DNA from: Opitutaceae bacterium
GTDB taxonomy: Bacteria > Verrucomicrobiota > Verrucomicrobiia > Opitutales > Opitutaceae
Direction of reading: 5' to 3'
Length of the DNA stretch: 64,000 nt
Assembly: GCA_016794785.1 (NCBI GenBank)
Contig: JAEUHC010000015.1
Coordinates: 124,001-188,000, forward strand
Shown piece after piece: positions 33,098 to 41,506 of this stretch. Position 1 is the first letter of the stretch, and the number at the start of each line of letters is the position of its first letter. A program made the translations under genes and the position numbers. The notes under the pieces are model-generated. The model had not been told where the DNA came from, ran no database searches, and saw only the letters and a list, made by a program, of their open reading frames with translations.

Positions 33098-33988
33098 ATG
33101 AATTTTGCTTCCGCTCAACGAGGCCGCCACCGTGGCGGCGTGAACCAAATCCTGCCGCCAGCGCTCGAAGACGAGCTCGGCGACGTGCTCGAGAAGGCCC
33201 TGCGCCTCTCCGACCTGTCGCCCGAGGCGCTGGCTGCGTGCACCGGTGTGCCGCTCGCGCGCATCAGCGATGCGATCGATTATCGGTCGGACCTCACGTG
33301 CGCGGAACTGCAAAAACTGGCCGGGCCCCTCGCGCTCAACGACGTGGGCCTCTGCGCGCTCGGCAGCGGCGCCTACCCGAAGCCGGAGATTGGGGCGCTG
33401 CCGTTCTGCGTGTGGCCGCTGCGGATGCCACATGGCATCGGCGTGGCCAACGCCTATCTCGTCGGCGAGTGCGGCTCGTCGCGGGCCATTCTTTTCGACA
33501 CGGGCGCGGGCATCGATGCCCTGGCCGCGGTGTGGCCGGCGTCCGTGCGCGCGCTCGACGCGGTGTTTCTCACGCACGTCGAGCCCGAGCATGCCGGTGG
33601 GCTTTGCGAAGTCGTCGCGCGCTTCGGCGCGCCCGTGGCTTTCATTCCTCCCGGCGCGACGGCCGGCTGCGGCGGACCGATCCCCGACGGTGAGACAAGG
33701 AGCTTTGGGCCGCTGGATGTGACGGCGTTTTTCACTCCGGGCCATGCGGCGGCCCACCATTGCTATCTCGTCACGCGGCGCGGATCGCCCGGCGGCGCCG
33801 GGCTGCTGGTGTCGGGCGATCTCGTTTTCGCCGGATCGGTGGGCGGCGCCTATTTTTGCCGGGACAAGCTGCGCGCCAGCCTGCGACGGATGCTGACCGC
33901 GGTGCCGCCGGCGACAGTCATTGCTCCCGGCCACGGGCCGCTGACGACGGTCGCGAACGAGCTGCGCTACAATCCCTTTTCCCCATGA
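33098..33988 (+). CDS. HTH-metallo-beta-lactamase fusion with altered metal motif
   Basis: 296 residues from the ATG at 33098; a GTG at 33140 would give 282. About residues 30-75 look like an XRE-type helix-turn-helix: LSPEALAACTGVPLARISDAI and the ELQKLAGPLAL helix. From about 80 onwards it is a metallo-beta-lactamase fold: NAYLVGE, LFDTGAG, FLTHVEPEHAGG, TPGHAAAHHCYL, LVSGDLVFAGS and IAPGHGPLTTV. The usual H-x-H-x-D-H site reads H-x-E-x-E-H, so metal binding may be changed or lost. The next gene overlaps by ATGA. Function unknown; a small-molecule-sensing regulator or specialised hydrolase are both possible. Confidence 0.8.
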   Translation: MNFASAQRGRHRGGVNQILPPALEDELGDVLEKALRLSDLSPEALAACTGVPLARISDAIDYRSDLTCAELQKLAGPLALNDVGLCALGSGAYPKPEIGALPFCVWPLRMPHGIGVANAYLVGECGSSRAILFDTGAGIDALAAVWPASVRALDAVFLTHVEPEHAGGLCEVVARFGAPVAFIPPGATAGCGGPIPDGETRSFGPLDVTAFFTPGHAAAHHCYLVTRRGSPGGAGLLVSGDLVFAGSVGGAYFCRDKLRASLRRMLTAVPPATVIAPGHGPLTTVANELRYNPFSP

Positions 33989-34524
33989 GTGACACACCGG
34001 CGCGAATTGAGGTCAGGCTCCAATCGCTCTCCCAGTTGTTCAACTCGCTCGATCCTTCGCCGTTTCACGAACGGGATTTGGATAACGACGCGGAGGAATT
34101 CATCGTCTCATGGGCGCGGGAGCTGCCGCGGCAGGCCCAGCTCGAACTGATCGTGCATGTGCGCGAGGCGCCGATGACGGATCGCGCTCGGAATATCGGC
34201 GAGGCGGTGCGGCATTACTTCGGGGAACGTGCGGCCCTCAAGGAGCGTGAGTTTCGCCAGCTCGCCCGACGCGGCCGCATCAACCTTGTCATCGGCATGG
34301 CGTTTCTCGTCGGGTGCTTCGTGCTCGGCACGGCGGTCGGCCGGATGGGCTACGAGAACCTTGGCGACGGCATCAAGGAGAGCCTGATCATCGGCGGCTG
34401 GGTCGCGATGTGGAAGCCGCTGGAATTTGTGCTCTACGACTGGTGGGCGGCGCGCGACGAACTACGCCTGCTTGCGCGTCTCGCCGAGGTGACGGTGAAG
34501 CTCGACGCACCGCCACCGCAGTAG
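33985..34524 (+). CDS. conserved small membrane protein coupled to the HTH-MBL gene
   Basis: 179 residues; its ATG shares ATGA with the upstream stop. An N-terminal soluble region of about 90 residues has FNSLDPSPFHERDLDNDAEE and RARNIGEAVRHYFGERA. Two transmembrane helices follow at about 99-118 (INLVIGMAFLVGCFVLGTAV) and about 130-150 (IKESLIIGGWVAMWKPLEFV), the second containing Trp and Lys. A short cytoplasmic tail follows. No known domain recognised. The tight coupling argues for a shared process with the HTH-MBL protein. Confidence 0.75.
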   Translation: MSDTPARIEVRLQSLSQLFNSLDPSPFHERDLDNDAEEFIVSWARELPRQAQLELIVHVREAPMTDRARNIGEAVRHYFGERAALKEREFRQLARRGRINLVIGMAFLVGCFVLGTAVGRMGYENLGDGIKESLIIGGWVAMWKPLEFVLYDWWAARDELRLLARLAEVTVKLDAPPPQ

Positions 34525-34588
34525 AACTCCACGGCCGTAGTTGCGGTGATGCCGTGCGCGGCGCGCGCGTGCTGGCAGAGGTTTCGAT

Positions 34589-36511
34589 TTATCCGGCCGC
34601 GTTGCGCTTCTTTGCCTGGGCTTTCGCCACGATTCCGACGCCGAAGTGGCGGTGTCCGCCCGCCAGTATGTCCTGCGCAAATTGGTAGTGGGCGAGATCG
34701 TGATTGTTCCGCAGGCCGCGGAAGGCGGCGTCGATGCGCAGGCGGGCATCGCCGTGAATGCACGAGACGATTTGCTCCAGCTCGCCGGCGGCATACTTCG
34801 CGTCGCCCTGCTTGAGCAAGGCGTCCGCCCGCAGCGCGCTCGCGGAGAGCGCAAACAATTCCGTCCCGATGTCCACGATGCGGCCGAGCAGAATCTGCCG
34901 CCGCTCCAATTTCGGACCGTGGGTCGCCATCGCGTGGAAGAGAGTGCGGGCGAGCCGCCGGCTCGTCCTTGCGACGTAGTCCAAGGCCGGGCGAAACTCC
35001 GCCGCTACGCCGGCCGGTGCTCCGCCCGTCGGCAGCAGCAGGCCCGGATACCAGCTGAGGTAGAAGCCCGCGGCCCGCAAGCCCGCGCCGGCCCGTTTGC
35101 CGAAGGGCAGGCGCGAATCGAGCACCGCGCCGGCCACCTTCAGATGTGGATCGAGCGCCTCGCGGGCGAGAAACAGCCGCATGATTTCCGACGAACCCTC
35201 GAAAATGAGGTTGATCCGGCAGTCGCGCATCATGCGCTCGATCGGCATCGGTGTTTCGCCGCGGTGGGCGAGGGAGGGCGCCGTCTCATAGCCGCGGCCG
35301 CCGCGAATTTGCAGCGTCTCGTCCACGGCGCGCCAGGCGGCCTCCGTCCCCCAGAGTTTGCACATCGCGGCCTCGATGCGGATGTCGGCCGCCGGATCCC
35401 GATCCACGAGGGCGGCGGTCAGCATCACCATCGACTCGCAGGCGAAGGTCTCGCTCGCGATCCGCGAAAGTTTTTCCGCGATGGCCGCGTGTTTGCCGAT
35501 CGGCGCGCCCCATTGCTCGCGTTCGTTGGACCACTCCGTGGCGTAGGCGAGGCACCGCTTCATCAAGCCGGTGCACGCGCCGGGAATCGTGAGGCGGCCC
35601 GTGTTGAGCGTCGTGAGCGCAACTTTCAGCCCGCGGCCCTCGCCACCGAGGATCGCCGTGCGGGGCAGTTTTACGTTTGTGAGCCGGATCACGCCGTTGT
35701 AGAGCGCGCGCAGTCCCATGAAGTGGCAGCGCGTGACGACCTCCACGCCCGGGGTGTTCATTTCCACGATGAAGGCCGTGATCCGCCGCCGCGCCCGCCC
35801 ATCCACCGTCTCATCGGGTGTGCGGGCCATGACGACGATCACGCCGGCCTTTGTGCCGTTGGTGCACCAGAGCTTCTCGCCGTTCAGGATGAAATGCTCG
35901 CCGTCCGGCGTCGGCTCGGCGCGCGTCTCCATCTGCGCGGGATCGGAGCCGACGCTGACCTCCGTCAGGGCGAAGGCCGAGATTTCGCCTTTGGCCACGC
36001 GCGGCAGATAGGTCCGCTTCTGCTTGGCGTTGCCGAAGAGTTTCACCGGTTCGGGCACCCCGATCGATTGGTGGGCGGAGACCAGCGCCGTGAGATTTGC
36101 GTCCACGCTGCCGAGCAGCTGGGCGGCGCGGCAGTAGTTGGTCTGCGACAGCCCGAGCCCGCCGTGGTCGCGAGGTATCTTGATGCCAAATGCGCCAATC
36201 GCGGCGAGGCGCGCGATAAGCGCGTCGGGAATCTCCCCCTCGGCATCGATCCGATCGGAATCGACTTCGTTGGCGAGGATGGACTCAAGCTCGTCGAGGA
36301 AGGGCTGGCCCGCGGCCGCGTCTTCCGCGGACTGGAGGGGATACGGATGCACGGAACTCACGTCGAGCCGGCCCATGAACAGGTCGCCGCCGAAACTCCG
36401 GCGGGTCGTGGCGCGCGCGGCTTCGGTGAGTTCCAAGGTCTCCCGCTGACCCGCGCTCATCTTCGAGGTGTCAATCACGCTGCGGGCTTCAGTGTTCTCT
36501 TCGGGCTTCAT
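34589..36511 (-). CDS. acyl-CoA dehydrogenase
   Basis: 640 residues from the ATG at 36511; an acyl-CoA dehydrogenase-sized core of about 380 residues (roughly 60-440) is followed by about 180 more. Motifs: IKIPRDHGGLGLSQTNY, FALTEVSVGSDPAQM, the WCTNGTKAGVIVVMAR loop, and RGYETAPSLAHRGETPMP. The catalytic base should be in the INLIFEGSSEIMRLFL region. The long C-terminal extension with FALSASALRADALLKQGD resembles VLCAD/ACAD9-type enzymes. It oxidises acyl-CoA using FAD and passes electrons to ETF. Last gene of the four-gene operon; the stop of the FadB-like gene overlaps its start. Confidence 0.92.
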   Translation of the reverse strand: MKPEENTEARSVIDTSKMSAGQRETLELTEAARATTRRSFGGDLFMGRLDVSSVHPYPLQSAEDAAAGQPFLDELESILANEVDSDRIDAEGEIPDALIARLAAIGAFGIKIPRDHGGLGLSQTNYCRAAQLLGSVDANLTALVSAHQSIGVPEPVKLFGNAKQKRTYLPRVAKGEISAFALTEVSVGSDPAQMETRAEPTPDGEHFILNGEKLWCTNGTKAGVIVVMARTPDETVDGRARRRITAFIVEMNTPGVEVVTRCHFMGLRALYNGVIRLTNVKLPRTAILGGEGRGLKVALTTLNTGRLTIPGACTGLMKRCLAYATEWSNEREQWGAPIGKHAAIAEKLSRIASETFACESMVMLTAALVDRDPAADIRIEAAMCKLWGTEAAWRAVDETLQIRGGRGYETAPSLAHRGETPMPIERMMRDCRINLIFEGSSEIMRLFLAREALDPHLKVAGAVLDSRLPFGKRAGAGLRAAGFYLSWYPGLLLPTGGAPAGVAAEFRPALDYVARTSRRLARTLFHAMATHGPKLERRQILLGRIVDIGTELFALSASALRADALLKQGDAKYAAGELEQIVSCIHGDARLRIDAAFRGLRNNHDLAHYQFAQDILAGGHRHFGVGIVAKAQAKKRNAAG

Positions 36512-38619
36512 GGTGGGGCGGGGTAAAACGTGCGGCCGTGTGCGGCCATCTGGCGAAGGTGCTCGCAGGGAGCAAAATTCGGGGAGACCTCCTGGGCCAA
36601 CTCCTCGAGTCGCCGCACGACTTTCGGCACGCCCAAGGCATCGGCATGACGGAGCGGACCGCCGCGAAACGGCGCCCAACCCGTGCCGAGCACCATCGCG
36701 AAATCGACGTCTTCCGGTGCGTCCACCACGTTCAGCTCCAGGCAGCGTGCAGCCTCGTTGATCATCGGCAGAATCACGCGATCCGTCATGCTGGCGCCGT
36801 CTCCGGTAGGCGCATGGCCGGACTGGAATTCGGCGGCAGCTGGATTGGGTTTCGTCTGCCGGCCGGGACCGTGCAGATAAAATCCGCAGCCGCTCTTCCG
36901 CCCGAGCCATCCTTTCGCCGTCATTTTCTCGAGCGTGCCGTCCGGTTGCACAAAATTCGGCAGCCGCTCCGCGAGGTCCTTTTGGACGTGGAGCGCGACA
37001 TCGAGCCCCACTTCGTCGGCCAGCCGCAGCGGGCCCATCGGCAGGCCGAAGGCGAGCAGATGCCGATCGATGGTCTCGGCCTGGTGACCTTCCGTGAAAA
37101 GGCGCACCGCCTCGCCCATCGCGGGCATCAGCACCCGGTTCACCAGAAATCCCGGTTGATCGCGCGCGATGACGGGGAGCTTGCCAATCGCCTTGGCGAA
37201 ATCGAGCGCGGCGGCGAGCGTGGCCGGCGAGGTGCGCACCCCGCGAACCACCTCAAGCAGTTTCATCCGGTGGACCGGGTTGAAAAAATGCAGTCCCACG
37301 ACGCGCCCGGGATGGGCCAGCTCGCCGGCCAGCGCATCGATGGACAGGGCCGAGGTGTTGGTCGCCAGCACCGTTTCGGCGCGGGTGCGTGACTCGAGAT
37401 CGCGGAAGATTTTCTGTTTCAGGTCGAGCCGCTCGACCGCAGCTTCAATCACCAGATCGCACTCGGTGAGCGGCACGTCGGGGAGGATGGGAGACACGCG
37501 ATCGAGCGTGGCGGCGGCCTCGGCCGGAGTGAAGAGGCGGCGGCGCAAGCCCCCCTGCACGAGGGCTTCGATCCGATGCAGGCCGCCGGCCAGCGCCTTG
37601 GCGTCGATATCCTGCAGCAGGACGGACAGCCCGCGAGCGGCGAGCCATTGGGCGATGCCGGAGCCCATCACCCCCGCCCCAATCACCGCGACACGGCGCA
37701 CCGGCGCGGAGGTCAGATCGCTGAGTTCGGGCAACGTGATTTTTTTTGCGCGCTCCTGCAGCATGAACAGGCCGAGGAGATTCCGGCAGGCCGGCGTGCG
37801 GGAGAGTTCGAGCAGCGCGGTGCGCTCCAGCGCGAGTCCGGTTTCCACCGGCCGGCCCAGCGCGCGGACACACACGTCGATGGCGCGCAAGGGCGCGGGG
37901 TAGTGACCGCGGGTGCGGGCGAGCACCAGCTTGCGGGATTTCGCGGCAATCAGGGCGGGCAGAGGAGGGCAGTGGAGCAGGCGGCCTGGCGGCTTCAGCC
38001 GGCGGCCGCGGCCCAGCAAAGTCCGCGCGGCCGCGAGCACATACTCCGGCGGGGCCAAATCATCCACGAGCCCGAGCTTCAGTGCTTGGATGCCGACGAC
38101 GGGCTTGCCCCCGAGGATGAGTTTGAGCGCCGCCGGCAGGCCGATGAGGGCCGGCAGTCGAGTGCAGCCGCCCCAGGCGGGCACGATGCCGAGCTGCGTC
38201 TCGGGCAAACCGATGCGCGTGGCCTTGCCATTGCTCGCCACGCGCCAGTCGCAGGCGAGCGCGAGCTCGCAGCCGCCGCCGAGGCAGGCGCCATGAATCG
38301 CCGCCACGGTCGGAACCGGGAGGGCGGCGAGCCGCGAAAAAACGCCCTGCCCGTATTCGACCAGCGCGGCGAGCACGCTCTCCTCCGGAGCCGGTGAAAA
38401 AGCGTGGAGATCGGCTCCGGCGATGAAAATGGCGGGCTTTGCGCTGGCCAGCACCACGCCGCGGAGCCCGCTGGCGGCGGCGAGGAATTTGAGGTGGGCG
38501 TCCAGCTCCTCAAGGGTGGCGCGGTCGAAGACGTTGGCCGATGAACCCGCGCGATCAAACGTGAGCGTGGCGATGCCGGCGGCATCAAGCTCACGGCGAA
38601 TCTGCGCCACGTCGCTCAT
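36508..38619 (-). CDS. fadB: 3-hydroxyacyl-CoA dehydrogenase / enoyl-CoA hydratase (FadB/FadJ-like)
   Basis: 703 residues from the ATG at 38619. N-terminal hydratase domain (about 1-190) has HGACLGGGCELALACDW and LPETQLGIVPAWGGCTRLP, retaining both catalytic Glu. The dehydrogenase NAD site starts at about 308 (RVAVIGAGVMGSGIAQWLA), and HFFNPVHRMKLLEVVRG is the hydroxyacyl-CoA catalytic region. The pair performs steps 2 and 3 of beta-oxidation. Its ATGA overlaps the thiolase stop upstream, and its own stop overlaps the dehydrogenase start, so the proteins are likely made in equal amounts. Confidence 0.94.
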   Translation of the reverse strand: MSDVAQIRRELDAAGIATLTFDRAGSSANVFDRATLEELDAHLKFLAAASGLRGVVLASAKPAIFIAGADLHAFSPAPEESVLAALVEYGQGVFSRLAALPVPTVAAIHGACLGGGCELALACDWRVASNGKATRIGLPETQLGIVPAWGGCTRLPALIGLPAALKLILGGKPVVGIQALKLGLVDDLAPPEYVLAAARTLLGRGRRLKPPGRLLHCPPLPALIAAKSRKLVLARTRGHYPAPLRAIDVCVRALGRPVETGLALERTALLELSRTPACRNLLGLFMLQERAKKITLPELSDLTSAPVRRVAVIGAGVMGSGIAQWLAARGLSVLLQDIDAKALAGGLHRIEALVQGGLRRRLFTPAEAAATLDRVSPILPDVPLTECDLVIEAAVERLDLKQKIFRDLESRTRAETVLATNTSALSIDALAGELAHPGRVVGLHFFNPVHRMKLLEVVRGVRTSPATLAAALDFAKAIGKLPVIARDQPGFLVNRVLMPAMGEAVRLFTEGHQAETIDRHLLAFGLPMGPLRLADEVGLDVALHVQKDLAERLPNFVQPDGTLEKMTAKGWLGRKSGCGFYLHGPGRQTKPNPAAAEFQSGHAPTGDGASMTDRVILPMINEAARCLELNVVDAPEDVDFAMVLGTGWAPFRGGPLRHADALGVPKVVRRLEELAQEVSPNFAPCEHLRQMAAHGRTFYPAPP

Positions 38620-39908
38620 GGGCAGGACTCCAGCCAGACGGCCGCGCCCTGGCCGCCGCCCACGCAAAGCGTGACCAGCGCGCGGCGGGCTTTGCGCACG
38701 CGCAGCTCGTGCAGCGCGGTGAGGATAAGACGCGCGCCTGTCGCGCCGACCGGGTGCCCGAGCGCAATCGCGCCGCCATTGATGTTGGTGATTTCGTCGG
38801 GAAACTCGCCCAAGGCGCGTTCGCGACCGAGTTCATCGCGGGCAAACGCGGCGGAGCCGGCGGCGGCGCGGCACGCGAGCACCTGCGCGGCAAACGCCTC
38901 GTTGATTTCGATCACCTCGGCGTCGCCGAGCTTGAGGCCTGAGTTCGCCTCGGCGCGGGCGATGGCAAACACGGGACCCAGGCCCATGCGAGCCGGCGCG
39001 CATCCGGCCGCGGCATGGGCGACAATCCGACCGAGGGGCTTCAGCCCGGAGCGCGCGAGGGCCGTCTCGCTCATGACGAGCAGCGCGGCGGCCCCGTCGG
39101 TGATCTGGGAGGAGTTGCCGGCCGTCACGGTGCCGTGGTGTTTTTCGAAAATAGGGCGCAGGCGCGTGAGCGCCTCCATCGTCTGCCCGTCGCGCACGCC
39201 GTTTTCGAGGGTGACGGCGGAGGCCTCCTTTTGCCCCCGCGGAAATACTGGAGTGATCTCCGCGGCGAGCCGTTCGCGCGCGGCCGTGGCCCGCTGGTGC
39301 GATCGCAGCGCAAAAGCGTCCTGGTCATCCCGCGAGATCTGCCAGTCGCGGGCGAGCACCTCCGCCGTCTGCCCCATGTTGAGCCCGCAAACCGGATCGG
39401 TCAGGCCGAGCAGGAGGCTGGCGCGCGGGGCGAAATCTCGCGGGCGAAACCGGAGCAGGCCGGAAACCTTCTGCCCGAAAGTGCGGGCGCGCGCCAGCGC
39501 GGCGAATTTGCCGGCGGCGGAGTCGGAAAACAGCAGCGGGTAGCGGCTCATGCTCTCGGTGCCGCCCGCCAGATAGACGTGTCCCCGGCCCAGCATGATC
39601 CGATCGGCGGCCTGCGTGACAGACTCAAGACCAGAGGCGCAGTTGCGGTGGACGGTGTAGGACGGCACGGATTCCGGCACGCCCGCCCGCAACGCAATCA
39701 CCCGGGCAATGTTCATGGCATCCATCGGCTGGCCGACGCAGCCGAAAATCGTCTCGTCGATGAGCTCGGGATCGAGGCCGGTCTTCGCGAGCACGGCCGC
39801 CGTCACGGTCCGGCCCAGCTCAACCGCATCGACGTCCGCGAGCAACGTGCCCGCCTTGCAAAACGACGTCCGTGCGCCGGCGACGAGATAGACGGCCGGC
39901 GTGCTCAT
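38616..39908 (-). CDS. fadA: thiolase (acetyl-CoA C-acyltransferase)
   Basis: 430 residues. Nucleophilic Cys in the HRNCASGLESV motif, the GHPVGATGARL His region, and the C-terminal CVGGGQGAAVWLE with the second Cys. It also shows VTAGNSSQITDGAAALLVMSE and EINEAFAAQVLACRA. It cleaves 3-ketoacyl-CoA to acetyl-CoA and a shortened acyl-CoA. Second gene of the operon; ATGA overlaps on both sides. FadA versus FadI is not resolved. Confidence 0.95.
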   Translation of the reverse strand: MSTPAVYLVAGARTSFCKAGTLLADVDAVELGRTVTAAVLAKTGLDPELIDETIFGCVGQPMDAMNIARVIALRAGVPESVPSYTVHRNCASGLESVTQAADRIMLGRGHVYLAGGTESMSRYPLLFSDSAAGKFAALARARTFGQKVSGLLRFRPRDFAPRASLLLGLTDPVCGLNMGQTAEVLARDWQISRDDQDAFALRSHQRATAARERLAAEITPVFPRGQKEASAVTLENGVRDGQTMEALTRLRPIFEKHHGTVTAGNSSQITDGAAALLVMSETALARSGLKPLGRIVAHAAAGCAPARMGLGPVFAIARAEANSGLKLGDAEVIEINEAFAAQVLACRAAAGSAAFARDELGRERALGEFPDEITNINGGAIALGHPVGATGARLILTALHELRVRKARRALVTLCVGGGQGAAVWLESCP

Positions 39909-41401
39909 GGCGCCCCTTGCTTGGCGGCGTCCGGCCGGTTGTCCGCCACCTTCTGCTCCTTGATCGCGACGCCCACCTTCTGGAGTTTCCGGAGTTCCTC
40001 CATGGTGTGAAACTCAATGGCGTTGGGGGTGATTTCAAAGCTAGCCTTGAAGAGTTCGCTGACGCGTCCCTTCACCTCGGCTTCGTCCGCCTCAGCCTCG
40101 CGCGCGAGATGCAGGACGATGATGTCGAGCCCGAGCGGATCGTCGTGCTCCTTGCGCAGTTCGATCTGCCACGTTCCGATCCCCGGCAGATCGTCGAGGG
40201 CGTTTTCGAGGTCGTTGAAGTCCACGATGGTGCCCTTGATTTTCTGGAAACGCAGGGCCCGCATCTCGGACACGCGGGAGATGCGGCCGACCAAGCGCGG
40301 CATCCGGCGGCCGCAGCAGGGGCACGGTTCGTAGGTGAGCCCGTGCTCGCTACGATCACCGGTGCGGTAGCGCAGGACGACCGTCCCGCGCTGACCGAGC
40401 GGCGTCCACACGATCTCGCCGCCGGTGCCGTCGGGCACCGGCTCGCCGCTCTCGGGATCCACGATTTCCACGATGCCGAGGTCGGGATAGAGGTGGTAGC
40501 CCGGCGGTGGCGTGACCGCCGAGACCGGGCATTCCGCCCAAGCCAGCTTGGCCTCGGTAAAGCCGTAGGTGACGATGAACTGCACCTCGGGAGAACCGAG
40601 CTGCGCGCAGAGTTCGGACAGCTTGCGGCGCGTGCCGTCGGGGACTTTTTCTCCGCCCAGCACGAGCAGGCGCAGGCCCTTGACGCGGAGCTTCTGCTCA
40701 TGCGCGTGCTGCAGCACGTGATAGAGGAAGGTGGGCATCGCCACGAGAATCGTGGGCGCGAGCTTGAGGATCGCGCGCAGGCAGCCGTCGGTGCCCATGA
40801 CTTTGCCGCCGCCGGTCGCGAGCGCGAAGATGTTCCGCTCCATCCCGCCATAGTGCATATACCAAAACGCCAGATGCGGGGCGAAGGGGAACAGATTGAT
40901 CATGCGCTCCTCCTTCTTCACTCCGGCGAGTTCGATGATCCGGCCGGCGCCGAGCCCCATGTTGGCGATGTCGTGCTGCGAGTAGAGAAACGGGACCGGC
41001 TCGCTCGAGCGGCCCGTGGTGCTCGTCATGAATACGGGCCGCCACTCCCGTTCGAGCCGGGCCTGCACGCGGGCCTTGCCCCGGAGCAACGCCCGCAAAA
41101 TCACCCCGGGCCGGCGCGAGAGCGCGGCAGGCTCCGGCGCGAGCACGAAATCAAGCGAACGCTTGGGTTGCTCGGGCGTCGGCAGCAAATCCTCCTTGGA
41201 AGTGAAGGGGAGTTTCTTCAGATTATCGAGCGACCGAAAGTCGTCCGCGCTCAGGCCGCGTTCGGCGAAAAGTTTTCGATAGTGCGCGGAAAAGGGCACC
41301 ACGCAGTTGCGCAGATACCGGTGCAGCTGCTGGCCTTGGAGCGAGCGCGTCGTGTCGCGATCCAGATTGTCCCAATTTTTTGTGAGTCGGTGGGCCGTCA
41401 T
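39905..41401 (-). CDS. PaaK-like AMP-forming acyl/aryl-CoA ligase
   Basis: 498 residues, resembling phenylacetate-CoA ligase rather than long-chain FadD. Motifs: the FMTSTTGRSSEPVPF P-loop, FPFAPHLAFWYMHYGGMERN, VTYGFTEAKLAWAECPV, LVLRYRTGDRSEHG, and a C-rich YEPCPCCGRRMPRLVGR that may bind Zn. It activates a carboxylate as acyl-AMP then CoA thioester, feeding the downstream beta-oxidation enzymes. First gene of the operon; its ATGA overlaps the thiolase start. Leader before the ATG is C-rich (ACCCCGCCCACCCACAATTCC without Gly-rich SD). Confidence 0.88.
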   Translation of the reverse strand: MTAHRLTKNWDNLDRDTTRSLQGQQLHRYLRNCVVPFSAHYRKLFAERGLSADDFRSLDNLKKLPFTSKEDLLPTPEQPKRSLDFVLAPEPAALSRRPGVILRALLRGKARVQARLEREWRPVFMTSTTGRSSEPVPFLYSQHDIANMGLGAGRIIELAGVKKEERMINLFPFAPHLAFWYMHYGGMERNIFALATGGGKVMGTDGCLRAILKLAPTILVAMPTFLYHVLQHAHEQKLRVKGLRLLVLGGEKVPDGTRRKLSELCAQLGSPEVQFIVTYGFTEAKLAWAECPVSAVTPPPGYHLYPDLGIVEIVDPESGEPVPDGTGGEIVWTPLGQRGTVVLRYRTGDRSEHGLTYEPCPCCGRRMPRLVGRISRVSEMRALRFQKIKGTIVDFNDLENALDDLPGIGTWQIELRKEHDDPLGLDIIVLHLAREAEADEAEVKGRVSELFKASFEITPNAIEFHTMEELRKLQKVGVAIKEQKVADNRPDAAKQGAP

Positions 41402-41506
41402 GGAATTGTGGGTGGGCGGGGCAGGGGTGATTGCCGCCCGGGGTTGGATTGATGTTCGCGCGGAACCGGTGGAATTGCAACCGCATCCCGGGGAGTTCGG
41501 CTCAAG

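Noticed and set aside
34646..36526. 626-residue open frame on the plus strand over the acyl-CoA dehydrogenase
   Set aside because: Antisense shadow of the dehydrogenase; Arg/Ala/Gly-rich without motifs.
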